Source: RGIG3528 sp964653855 (GTDB lineage Bacteria > Bacillota > Clostridia > Lachnospirales > Lachnospiraceae). Taken from it: DNA of 36,308 nucleotides. Each line of letters starts with the position of its first letter. Within the stretch, counting starts at the first letter, position 1. The notes below the pieces were generated by a model, which made no database searches, was not told the DNA's origin, and saw only the letters and a program-made list of their open reading frames with translations. Shown piece by piece: positions 8,381-16,088 of this stretch. A program made the translations under genes and the position numbers. The DNA lies in the NCBI GenBank assembly GCA_964653855.1, contig CAZZFV010000022.1:1-36308 (forward strand), in the 5' to 3' direction.

Positions 8381-8409
8381 ATTTTACAACCAATAAATCC
8401 GTTTGTAAA
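8381..8409 (-). promoter_or_regulatory. Sigma-A promoter for pfkA
   Basis: On the minus strand TTTACA (8409-8404), 17 bp, TAAAAT (8386-8381). The predicted start is near 8374, inside a palindrome centred on CTCGAG, with a leader of about 52 nt before pfkA. It allows pfkA to be expressed apart from dnaE. Confidence 0.65.
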
Positions 8410-8448
8410 CAAAAATTATGTTTTGAAGGCATTAAATTTTCGAGAATT

Positions 8449-11400
8449 TTAGTAAGTTACTTTTACGCACTCATCTCCGAACCTTTTTTTAAGCTTATTT
8501 ATAAATTCAGCATCCGTATTTACCGAAAGTTCGGGTCCGTAATATCTGCACTTTTTTTCTGCTTCAAGATAAATCGCAACCCTTGATTTACCGTCGGATT
8601 GTTTTAGCATATCGATAAGTTCCGTTTCCGCACCCGTATATTCTTCCATATTTTTAAACCGAATCCATACTTTTGACGGAATATCGGATATCCTTTTGAT
8701 TTCCGACAAAATAAGCTTTGCGGCACTCTCGTCAATCGAAGCCCTGCCTTTTATAAGCACCTTTTCGTCCGCATTCAAAAAAGCCTTGTTTTTTTCGTAA
8801 TCACGCGGGAAAACAAGCACTTCAATCGTGCCGTAAATATCTTCGAGCTTCAAAATTGCCATCGTTTGATTGTTCTTTGTTATTTTCTTTGTGACGCCGT
8901 TAATTATTCCGCCGATCGTAACAAAATTTCCGTCCGTTACCGAAAACTCTCCCGTTTCTTCATCGGGCTTAAAATCCGCGGTCGTGACATCGCAATATTT
9001 CTTTAAAACTTCCTCGTATTCGTTAAGCGGATGACCGCTTACGTAAAGGTCGAGCACTTCCTTTTCAAGACTCAAAAGTTCTTCCTTCGCATATTCCCCC
9101 ACATCCGGGAAATTTCTTTCCGAAACGGAATTGTCGTTTTCGCCCATAAAGTCAAAAAGTGACATTTGGCCCGGTGTATTGTGCTTAATGTTGTCAAGTT
9201 CATCGTCGATTATTATCTGATATACGGACATGAGCTGCTTTCTGGTGCCCGGAAGCAAATCAAATGCCCCCGCCTTTATAAGGTTTTCAACCGTTTTCTT
9301 GTTGATTCCGAATTTAAGAGTCCGCTTTATGAAGTCGTCAATCGAAACAAACAATCCGTTTTCTTCGCGTTCCTGTTTTATGTCCGAAACAACCTGGCGT
9401 CCTATTCCCTTTATTGCGGAAAGTCCGTATCTTATGGCGCCGTCAACGCTTGTGAAGCCCGTTCCGCTTTCGTTGATTGAAGGCGGCAAAATGCTTATTC
9501 CGCTTTTTTTACACGTATACATATATTCCGTGAGCTTTGTCGTGTTTCCCATGACGGATGTCATGAGTGCGGCCATATATTCAACGGGATAATAATATTT
9601 TAAATATGCCGTCTGATAAGACACAACCGCGTAACATGCTGCGTGAGCCTTGTTGAACGCATATTTTGCGAAATCCGTCATTTCGTCAAAAATCTTATTC
9701 GCCGTTTCCGCGGAAATTCCTTTTTTTGCGCATCCGGGAACATTCTCCGCTTCATTTCCGTAAACAAAGTTTGCCCGCTCTTTTGCCATGACGTCGGCCT
9801 TTTTCTTTGCCATCGCACGACGCACAAGATCGCTTCGTCCATACGAATATCCCGCCAGGTCACGCACGATTTGCATAACCTGCTCCTGATAAACTATGCA
9901 TCCGTAAGTTGTTTCGAGTATGGGTTTTAACTCCTCGCATTCGTACGTAACAAGTGACGGATTTCTTTTTCCTTCGATATATTTCGGAATAAAGTCCATG
10001 GGACCGGGTCTGTAAAGCGAAATGCCCGCAATAACGTCTTCTATCGACGTAGGCTTAAGCTCCTTCATGAATCCCGTCATTCCCTTGCTTTCAAGCTGGA
10101 ACACACCGTCCGTATTTCCGTCGGATATCATGTCGAATATGTTTTTATCGTCATACGAAATATTTTTGATCGAAAATTTATCCGTGTTCCCCTTTTGGTT
10201 CCGGTTTATGGCACGTTCCGTGTCTTTTATTACAGTAAGCGTTCTCAGTCCCAAAAAGTCCATTTTGAGAAGCCCGAGGTGCTCGCATTCCGTCATATTA
10301 AACTCAGTAGTTACCGAGCCGTCGGAGCTCACCGCAAGAGGAACATATTCCTGAACGGGTGCGTTACTGATTATTACTCCCGCCGCATGCATCGACGTGT
10401 GACGCGGAAGTCCTTCAAGCGCCATCGCGTTTTTCAAAAGATTTTGAATTTCCGGATCCGTATCGTAAAGATTTTTAAGCTCGGTACTCTTATTTAATGC
10501 GTCCGCAATCGTAATGTTAAGTTCGTTCGGAATAAGCTTTGCGATTACGTCGACCTTGTTGTAAGGCATGTCGAGCGCACGTCCCACGTCACGGATTGCA
10601 TTTTTTGCCGCCATCGTTCCGAACGTAACAATCTGGCATACCCTGTCCCTGCCGTATTTTTCGACAACATAATCAATTACTTCCTGACGTCTTTCGTAAC
10701 AAAAATCGACGTCGAAATCGGGCATCGAAACACGTTCCGGATTCAAAAATCGTTCAAAGAGCAAATTATATTTGATAGGATCGATATCCGTGATTTCAAG
10801 ACAGTACGCCGCAATGCTTCCCGCACCGCTTCCTCTTCCGGGACCCACCGGAATGTCATGATCTTTCGCATATTTGATAAAATCCCATACGATAAGAAAA
10901 TAATCCACAAATCCCATTGTATGAACGATATTTAATTCGTATTCAAGCCTGGTTTTAAGTTCGTCCGTAACACACGCATATCTCTTTTTTAAGCCTTCCT
11001 CGCACAAAAATTTGAGATACGTCCATGCGTCGTAATTTGCGGGCACATCAAATTTCGGGAGCTTATAATGTCCGAATTCAAATTCGACGTTACACCTGTC
11101 CGCAATTTTTACGGTATTTTCGAGAGCTTCTTTCGCATAAGGGAAAAGCGCCGCCATTTCCTCTTCGGACTTTAAATAATACTGTCCGCCCGTATATCTC
11201 ATTCTGTCTTCGTCATGCACCTTTTTTTGTGTCTGGATGCAAAGAAGAATATCGTGCGCCTCCGCATCGGACGCATAAATATAATGCGAGTCGTTTGAGC
11301 ATATAAGATCGATTCCCGTTTCCTTGTGCATACGCATAAGATACGCATTTACCGTGCGCTGTTCGGGAATTCCGTGATCCTGCATTTCGAGGAAGAAATT

Positions 11401-11907
11401 GCCTTTGCCGAAAATACTTTGTAGGCGAAGTGCCGCTTCCTTTCCCTTTTCGTAATCGTCTCTCCTTAAATAATATGCGACTTCGCCCTGAAGACATGCG
11501 GAACAGCAAATTATTCCTTCGTGGTACTTACTTAACACTTCCAAATCCACTCTCGGTTTATAATAAAATCCTTCAGTAAAGCCGATCGACACAATTTTTA
11601 TGAGATTGTGATAGCCTATGTCGTTTTCCGCAAGCAAAATAAGATGATAGTAGCGCTCTTCGCCTACGGATCCCGTTTTGTCTTTCCTGTTCCCCGGCGC
11701 AACATAAACTTCGCAGCCGATAATCGGCTTTATGCCTTCTTCCTTGCATGCCGTCCAAAATTCAACCGCTCCGTACATCACGCCGTGATCGGTTATCGCA
11801 AGCGCATTCATATTGAGTTCTTTTGCTCTTTTTACAAGCGGACGTATTTTTGCCGACCCGTCAAGAAGCGAATATTCCGTATGCACGTGAAGATGTACAA
11901 AGCTCAT
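8449..11907 (-). CDS. dnaE: DNA polymerase III subunit alpha, DnaE type
   Basis: About 1152 residues. Visible in order: N-terminal PHP domain (FVHLHVHTEYSLLDG, ALAITDHGVMYG), the polymerase core with catalytic aspartates in MPDFDVDFCYERR (about residue 400) and the upstream GPGRGSGAGS loop, GLPRHTSMHAAGVIIS, DFLGLRTLTVI, YRPGPMDFIP, AFNKAHAACYAVVSYQTAYL, an HhH region (LIKAGAFD), and a C-terminal OB fold (FVTIGGIINGVTKKITK). In low-GC Gram-positives DnaE works beside PolC in lagging-strand and repair synthesis. The start MSFVHLHV at 11907 fits the family. A TTG at 11913 is 6 bp from the GGAGG and is a possible alternative. It sits downstream of a hairpin array and a terminator, so it probably has its own promoter. 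Confidence 0.97.
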   Translation of the reverse strand: MSFVHLHVHTEYSLLDGSAKIRPLVKRAKELNMNALAITDHGVMYGAVEFWTACKEEGIKPIIGCEVYVAPGNRKDKTGSVGEERYYHLILLAENDIGYHNLIKIVSIGFTEGFYYKPRVDLEVLSKYHEGIICCSACLQGEVAYYLRRDDYEKGKEAALRLQSIFGKGNFFLEMQDHGIPEQRTVNAYLMRMHKETGIDLICSNDSHYIYASDAEAHDILLCIQTQKKVHDEDRMRYTGGQYYLKSEEEMAALFPYAKEALENTVKIADRCNVEFEFGHYKLPKFDVPANYDAWTYLKFLCEEGLKKRYACVTDELKTRLEYELNIVHTMGFVDYFLIVWDFIKYAKDHDIPVGPGRGSGAGSIAAYCLEITDIDPIKYNLLFERFLNPERVSMPDFDVDFCYERRQEVIDYVVEKYGRDRVCQIVTFGTMAAKNAIRDVGRALDMPYNKVDVIAKLIPNELNITIADALNKSTELKNLYDTDPEIQNLLKNAMALEGLPRHTSMHAAGVIISNAPVQEYVPLAVSSDGSVTTEFNMTECEHLGLLKMDFLGLRTLTVIKDTERAINRNQKGNTDKFSIKNISYDDKNIFDMISDGNTDGVFQLESKGMTGFMKELKPTSIEDVIAGISLYRPGPMDFIPKYIEGKRNPSLVTYECEELKPILETTYGCIVYQEQVMQIVRDLAGYSYGRSDLVRRAMAKKKADVMAKERANFVYGNEAENVPGCAKKGISAETANKIFDEMTDFAKYAFNKAHAACYAVVSYQTAYLKYYYPVEYMAALMTSVMGNTTKLTEYMYTCKKSGISILPPSINESGTGFTSVDGAIRYGLSAIKGIGRQVVSDIKQEREENGLFVSIDDFIKRTLKFGINKKTVENLIKAGAFDLLPGTRKQLMSVYQIIIDDELDNIKHNTPGQMSLFDFMGENDNSVSERNFPDVGEYAKEELLSLEKEVLDLYVSGHPLNEYEEVLKKYCDVTTADFKPDEETGEFSVTDGNFVTIGGIINGVTKKITKNNQTMAILKLEDIYGTIEVLVFPRDYEKNKAFLNADEKVLIKGRASIDESAAKLILSEIKRISDIPSKVWIRFKNMEEYTGAETELIDMLKQSDGKSRVAIYLEAEKKCRYYGPELSVNTDAEFINKLKKRFGDECVKVTY

Positions 11908-11943
11908 AACCAAAAAAATCCTCCGGGAAAAACTCTTTACCTA

Positions 11944-11975
11944 AAGAAAAACCTCATCCGTTAAAGAATGAGGTT
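11944..11975 (-). terminator. Intrinsic terminator at the end of the crh-like transcript, just before dnaE
   Basis: Stem AACCTCAT (11950-11957 on plus) with ATGAGGTT (11968-11975) and a 10-nt loop. Read on the minus strand the hairpin is followed by TTTTTCTTT. It lies only 37 bp before the dnaE start, so it should stop read-through from the upstream ftsH-to-crh operon. Confidence 0.75.
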
Positions 11976-11981
11976 ATTATA
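11976..11981 (-). promoter_or_regulatory. Candidate -10 box of a dnaE promoter overlapping the terminator
   Basis: A perfect TATAAT on the minus strand directly abuts the terminator hairpin. A start site about 7 nt downstream (near 11969) would leave out most of the 5' arm of the stem, so new transcripts would escape the terminator. The -35 region (TTCTTT at 17 bp spacing) is poor, so confidence is limited. Confidence 0.4.
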
Positions 11982-11984
11982 TCA

Positions 11985-12172
11985 TATTATAGGAAGCAAA
12001 AGAAGCTTCCTATAATCGATTATCGAACCACTCCGTGGTTCTTTTATCGGAAGTTAAATGGCAACTTCCGATAAGTTATATTATAGGAAGCAAAAAACGC
12101 TTCCTATAATCGATTATCGAACCACTTCGTGGTTCTTTTATCGGAAGTTGAAAAGCGACTTCCGATAAGTTA
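11985..12172. repeat. Two tandem 94-bp units, each with three hairpins
   Basis: Unit 1 is 11985-12078 and unit 2 is 12079-12172. Each contains hairpin A (12-bp stem ATTATAGGAAGC/GCTTCCTATAAT, 11986-12016 in unit 1), hairpin B (GAACCAC, 3-nt loop, GTGGTTC, 12025-12041) and hairpin C (TTATCGGAAGTT/AACTTCCGATAA, 12044-12074). Differences between the units fall in loops, plus one change that turns a U-A pair into U-G, so the stems are kept. The array fills most of the 300-bp stretch between the HPr-like gene and dnaE. It could be a BOX/REP-like structured repeat or a structured 3' UTR. No other copy was noticed in the window. Confidence 0.85.
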
Positions 12173-12210
12173 TATTATTGCTTTTTATTACGCTTTTTTC
12201 ACGGCAAAAA

Positions 12211-12465
12211 CTATTTTCCCGTCAAAAGCTTTTCTACCGCATTTTCGGCTTCTTCTTCGTCTGCGCCTTCGGTAACGACCGTAACCACGCCGCCGTCAAC
12301 GATACGAAGAGTCATCACGCCCATTATGCTCTTTGCGTTTATGAGTTTGTCCTTTTGTTCAATAAAAACCTTTGAATCGAATCTGCTTGCCGTTTGAACA
12401 AGAAGTGCCGCGGGTGTTGCGCTCATCCGGTCGGTGCCCGCTATTGTAATTTGCTTTTTTGTCAT
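12211..12465 (-). CDS. Crh-like HPr paralogue with Ser at position 15
   Basis: An 84-residue HPr-fold protein. The Ser46 regulatory site is intact (KSIMGV, Ser at residue 46), so it should be a substrate of HprK, which is encoded in the same operon. The PEP-dependent site is not: the family motif with His15 and Arg17 reads MSATPA here, with Ser15 and Thr17. It therefore cannot pass phosphate between enzyme I and sugar transporters through His15. This is the situation of Bacillus Crh (Gln15), which acts as a CcpA co-regulator, and the place just after whiA matches crh in Bacillus. The start overlaps the whiA stop by ATGA. It is the last gene before the hairpin array. Function as a CcpA partner is inference. 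Confidence 0.88.
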   Translation of the reverse strand: MTKKQITIAGTDRMSATPAALLVQTASRFDSKVFIEQKDKLINAKSIMGVMTLRIVDGGVVTVVTEGADEEEAENAVEKLLTGK

Positions 12466-13286
12466 ACTTTCGCCTCTTTTTCTTTTAAATCGTTTGCCAT
12501 AAGTATTAACTTATCAAGTCTGTGACTCACTCCGGATTTTCCCACACGCGGTTCAAGCATTTCACCGAGCTCCGAAAGCGATTTTTCGGGAAATTTAAGT
12601 CTCATTTCCGCGGTTAACCTCAAGTTTTCGGGTAAACCGTCAAGCATATCCCTTTCCTTAAGGTAATTGATGCTTTTTATCGCATTCGATGCCGCACAAG
12701 CCGTCTTTTTAAGGTTTGACGTTTCGCAATTCACACGCCTGTTTACGTTGTTTCGTACATCCTTCAATATTCTTTTGTTTTCGAAAGACATAAGCGAATT
12801 ATGCGCTTCCGTAATATTTAAAAGATCGCTGATTTTGTCGGCATCCTTAAAATACAGTCCGAATCTGTTGCCCCGAATGGCAATTTTACCCGAGACTCCG
12901 AAAAAATCAAGTGTTTCCGCAAGCAAATCAATTATTTCCCTATATTGGGACGAAAATTCAAGATGATAATTTTCCGCAGGATCCGACATGCTTCCGCATC
13001 CCAAAAAAGCACCGCGCACAAAACTTCTTTTGCAGCAGCTTTTACTTAAAAACGCCTTGTTTTCGGGATAAATCATGCCGTTTATATTCACAAGCGAACA
13101 CAATTTCATAGTGTCAATATCGTCGCCAAAGCTATCGATTAAGGATTGTACGGCAGACATATCATTTTTGTCAATGATTTTTTTTTGCGTAAACAAAACG
13201 TACCCCGTAATTTCCGCGATCCTGCAATGCTTCGGAAGAGGTACGTTTTTCGATAATTCTTTTTTTACTTCACTGCTGAATGACAT
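12462..13286 (-). CDS. whiA: WhiA family DNA-binding protein, short N-terminal half
   Basis: 274 residues. WhiA combines a LAGLIDADG-homing-endonuclease-like fold with a C-terminal helix-turn-helix and affects cell division and chromosome segregation in Firmicutes and sporulation in Streptomyces. Visible: MSFSSEVKKELSK at the start, CCKRSFVRGAFLGCGS (residues 84-99), EAHNSLMSFENKRILKD, NRRVNCETSNLKKT, and the HTH region SLSELGEMLEPRVGKSGVSH followed by RLDKL. It is about 40 residues shorter than Bacillus WhiA, and the loss lies before the CCKRS motif, within the first LAGLIDADG-like repeat. The start at 13286 is chosen because it gives the family N-terminus and shares one base with the rapZ stop (TAATG). 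A frame extension to 13394 runs inside rapZ and is rejected. Confidence 0.93.
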   Translation of the reverse strand: MSFSSEVKKELSKNVPLPKHCRIAEITGYVLFTQKKIIDKNDMSAVQSLIDSFGDDIDTMKLCSLVNINGMIYPENKAFLSKSCCKRSFVRGAFLGCGSMSDPAENYHLEFSSQYREIIDLLAETLDFFGVSGKIAIRGNRFGLYFKDADKISDLLNITEAHNSLMSFENKRILKDVRNNVNRRVNCETSNLKKTACAASNAIKSINYLKERDMLDGLPENLRLTAEMRLKFPEKSLSELGEMLEPRVGKSGVSHRLDKLILMANDLKEKEAKV

Positions 13287-14140
13287 TATCTCACTATATC
13301 CCTGTGATATGTTTTTATCGCATAATTGAGTTCTTTTAAAGCATCCGAAAGCTCGTGCGCAACGGTAACCGACCTGTGTTTTCCGCCCGTACATCCGATT
13401 CCGACGACGAGTCCGTTTTTCCCTTCGCTTATGTAGTTCGGAATCAAAAATTTTATCATATCGGTAAGCTTATAAAGAAACTCTTTTGAAACATCGGACT
13501 TCATAACAAAATCACGTACGCGCGCGTCTTCTCCCGTCAATTTCTTAAGTTCCGGAACATAATAAGGATTTGCGAGAAATCTCACATCAAAAACCAAATC
13601 GCAATCCGTCGGAATTCCGTATTTAAAACCGAACGAAACAATCGTTAAGACAAAATTGTTAAATTCCCTGTTGTTCACAAATATCGTATTTATTTGCTTT
13701 TTTAAATCTCTTACGAGAAGCGAACTCGTATCGAGAACATAATCCGACTTTGCCTTTAAAAAATCTATTCTTTTTCTTTCTTCTTTTATTCCGTCTTCCA
13801 CACGCCCGTTTCCCGAAAGCGGATGGCTTCTTCTCGTTTCCTTGTAACGCTTTACGAGAGTTTCGTCGGACGCGTCAAGAAAAAGAATTTCATACTTGAT
13901 GTTTATTTTTGTGAGCTCACTCAAAACCGAATCGATGTCCGAAAGCGAGTTTCCGCTTCTTACGTCGACTCCGATGGCGATTTTGTCAAATTCGCCGCCA
14001 CCGTTTTCTACAATTTGAGCAAATTTCAAAATAAGAGGTACGGGAAGATTGTCGGCGCAAAAATAGCCGTCGTCTTCAAGCATCTTTAAAACCGAGCTTT
14101 TCCCCGCTCCGCTCATTCCCGTAACAATCACAAATCTCAT
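13286..14140 (-). CDS. rapZ: RapZ/YvcJ nucleotide-binding protein (RNase adapter family)
   Basis: 284 residues, the usual length. The N-terminal P-loop is GMSGAGKSS (residues 8-16), followed by DGYFCADNLPVPLI. Other family segments are FLDASDETLVKRYKETRRSHP, FGFKYGIPTDCDLVFDVRFL, NPYYVPELKKLTG and the C-terminal GIGCTGGKHRSV. In E. coli RapZ guides RNase E to the GlmZ sRNA and controls GlmS, so it tunes cell-wall precursor synthesis; in Bacillus YvcJ is a nucleotide hydrolase with a less clear role. It lies 12 bp after murB and overlaps whiA by one base. No glmR/yvcK gene separates it from whiA, unlike in Bacillus. Confidence 0.95.
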   Translation of the reverse strand: MRFVIVTGMSGAGKSSVLKMLEDDGYFCADNLPVPLILKFAQIVENGGGEFDKIAIGVDVRSGNSLSDIDSVLSELTKINIKYEILFLDASDETLVKRYKETRRSHPLSGNGRVEDGIKEERKRIDFLKAKSDYVLDTSSLLVRDLKKQINTIFVNNREFNNFVLTIVSFGFKYGIPTDCDLVFDVRFLANPYYVPELKKLTGEDARVRDFVMKSDVSKEFLYKLTDMIKFLIPNYISEGKNGLVVGIGCTGGKHRSVTVAHELSDALKELNYAIKTYHRDIVR

Positions 14141-14152
14141 ATCGGCTCCCGA

Positions 14153-15088
14153 TTACTTTATAATTTTTACTTCAGGCTCAAGATTAACCTTAAATTTGTC
14201 ATAAACCGTGTCTATGACATGCTGCATTACTTTGATTACATCATCAAATGTTGCGTTTCCGTAGTTTACGATAAAGCCAGCATGCTTTTCGGATACTCCG
14301 GCATCACCCGTGCGATATCCTTTTAAGCCCGCTTCTTCGATAAGCTTTCCGGCAAAATTGCCTTCCGGTCTCTTAAAAAAGCTTCCCGCGCTCGGAAGTT
14401 CAAGCGGCTGCTTTTCCGCGCGTTCCGCCCTGTAGCGCTCCATAACCACACGTATCGGAATTCTCGGATACACCTTTACCAAAAATCGTGCAAAAAGAAT
14501 TATTTCGTTGTTATCCGCGAAAACACTTTTTCTGTAAGAAAATTTTGCTTCCTCACACGTATATTCTTTCATTTTTCCGTCTTCCCGAAGCGTTACAACA
14601 CTTTTTATCACATCGGAAACAGAATGTCCATAGGCACCCGCATTCATATAAACTGCGCCGCCCACGCTTCCCGGGATTCCTCCCGCAAATTCAAGTCCGC
14701 TGAAGCCTTTTTTTAAGGAAAACATCGAGAGCTTTGAAAGCAACACTCCCGCCCCCGCCGTGATAAGAGCTTCCCCGTCGTTTATTTTTTCCTCTATCGT
14801 TATCTCCGAAAACTTCCCCATGAGCTTAATCACAACACCGCTGAAGCCCTCGTCTGATACAAGCACATTGGTCCCGTTTCCGAGTAAAAGATATCGGACA
14901 CACAACTCGTCACATATACTTATTGTGTCGGTAAGTTCCGTCTCGTCTTCCGCAATCACGAAAAAGTCGCACGGACCTCCTATCTTAAAAGACGTGTGGC
15001 GCGATAGGCTTTCATCCGTAAATATGTTATTTAAAGAAAGAACTTCCGAAAGCCGTTCAAGCACTTCGGTCCTTTTTTCAATTTCCAT
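14153..15088 (-). CDS. murB: UDP-N-acetylenolpyruvoylglucosamine reductase
   Basis: 311 residues. MurB is the FAD- and NADPH-dependent enzyme that reduces UDP-GlcNAc-enolpyruvate to UDP-MurNAc in the cytoplasm, the second committed step of peptidoglycan synthesis. Visible: HTSFKIGGPCDFFV and LLGNGTNVLVSDEGFSGVVI (FAD domain), GLEFAGGIPGSVGGAVYMNA, SYRKS, LPSAGSFFKRPEGNFAGKLI (active-site Ser in SAGS), and VSEKHAGFIVNYGNAT. The start overlaps the end of the glucokinase gene by 11 bp, which points to translational coupling. Identity is secure. Confidence 0.97.
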   Translation of the reverse strand: MEIEKRTEVLERLSEVLSLNNIFTDESLSRHTSFKIGGPCDFFVIAEDETELTDTISICDELCVRYLLLGNGTNVLVSDEGFSGVVIKLMGKFSEITIEEKINDGEALITAGAGVLLSKLSMFSLKKGFSGLEFAGGIPGSVGGAVYMNAGAYGHSVSDVIKSVVTLREDGKMKEYTCEEAKFSYRKSVFADNNEIILFARFLVKVYPRIPIRVVMERYRAERAEKQPLELPSAGSFFKRPEGNFAGKLIEEAGLKGYRTGDAGVSEKHAGFIVNYGNATFDDVIKVMQHVIDTVYDKFKVNLEPEVKIIK

Positions 15089-16016
15089 CGATTATCAACC
15101 TCGCACATCCGTATATGCCCGCATCGTTTCCGAGTGTCGCAAGCTTAAACTCCGTGTTCTCAAGTGCATTCAGCATATTGTGTCCGTAATGCTTTTTAAG
15201 TGTGTCGATCAAAATGTCGCCTGCCTTTGACACACCGCCGCCTATTACAAAGCACTCGGGATCAACTGTGGCCGCAACATGTGATAAGGCTATGTCAAGT
15301 GTTTCGCATACTTCATCGACCACAGAAAGCGCCGCCGTATCGCCCTTCTTTGCCGCATCAAACACGTCTTTTGCGGTAATGTTTTCAAATTTTGCGAGCA
15401 TCGAGCCCGGAACTTCCTTTGCTTTTTCACTACCCAGATACGCAATTCCGGTAGCCGACGCATATTGTTCAAGATGTCCGTGTCCCGAGCAGCCGCAAAC
15501 CCTCGTTTCCTTTTCGTTCATTCGTATATGACCGATTTCACCCGCGCCTCCGTGCGTGCCCGCAAGAATTTTTCCGTTTACGATAACTCCGCCGCCGACT
15601 CCGGTTCCGAGCGTCACCATCACGATATCCGTATACCCCTCACCACCGCCTTTCCACATTTCGCCGAGAGCGGCAACGTTTGCGTCGTTTGCCGCAATAC
15701 AGCTGTGGCCGAAAAGTTCCGTAAAATAATCGTTTACATTAAAAATTCCCCATCCGAGATTTGCGCACTTAAGCACCGTTCCGTCTTTTTTTATGGGTCC
15801 CGGAACTCCGATTCCGAGTCCCAAGATATCATCGTCACTTATATTTTCTTCTTTTGCCTTTTCTTTAATCGATGCCACAATATCGCGCGGAACATTCATT
15901 CCGTGATTTGTTCTGTCGGTAACAATTTCCCATTTTGAAATCAAAGTCCCGTCTTCCGTAAAAAGCCCGAGCTTTACCGTTGTTCCCCCGATATCCGATC
16001 CGAAAATATATTTCAT
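15078..16016 (-). CDS. glk: ROK family glucokinase
   Basis: 312 residues. It phosphorylates glucose to glucose 6-phosphate with ATP. Visible: DIGGTTVKLGLF (phosphate loop), GLGIGVPGPI, AANDANVAALGE (catalytic Asp), VTLGTGVGGGVI, and the ROK signature region GEIGHIRM followed by CGCSGHGHLEQYASATG. In most ROK proteins the zinc motif ends with a third Cys (CxCGxxGCxE); here that place holds His (GHGHLE). The start MKYIFGSDIGG at 16016 is chosen over a frame extension to 16079 because it gives the normal N-terminus. It sits between hprK and murB and links glucose entry with the HprK/HPr system. Confidence 0.93.
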   Translation of the reverse strand: MKYIFGSDIGGTTVKLGLFTEDGTLISKWEIVTDRTNHGMNVPRDIVASIKEKAKEENISDDDILGLGIGVPGPIKKDGTVLKCANLGWGIFNVNDYFTELFGHSCIAANDANVAALGEMWKGGGEGYTDIVMVTLGTGVGGGVIVNGKILAGTHGGAGEIGHIRMNEKETRVCGCSGHGHLEQYASATGIAYLGSEKAKEVPGSMLAKFENITAKDVFDAAKKGDTAALSVVDEVCETLDIALSHVAATVDPECFVIGGGVSKAGDILIDTLKKHYGHNMLNALENTEFKLATLGNDAGIYGCARLIIDGN

Positions 16017-16088
16017 AATCCCTTTGTTCTCCGTTTTCTTATATTTAAAAATTGATCCGGTATTAAAACACCGTTCCAAAAACCCGCT

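Noticed and set aside
13287..13394. Longer N-terminus for WhiA
   Set aside because: The extra residues are rapZ in another frame; the internal ATG at 13286 gives the family N-terminus and a coupled TAATG junction.
16030..16085. Terminator between hprK and the glucokinase gene
   Set aside because: The CGGT/ACCG stem has only four pairs and is not followed by a solid T run; the genes most likely stay in one operon.
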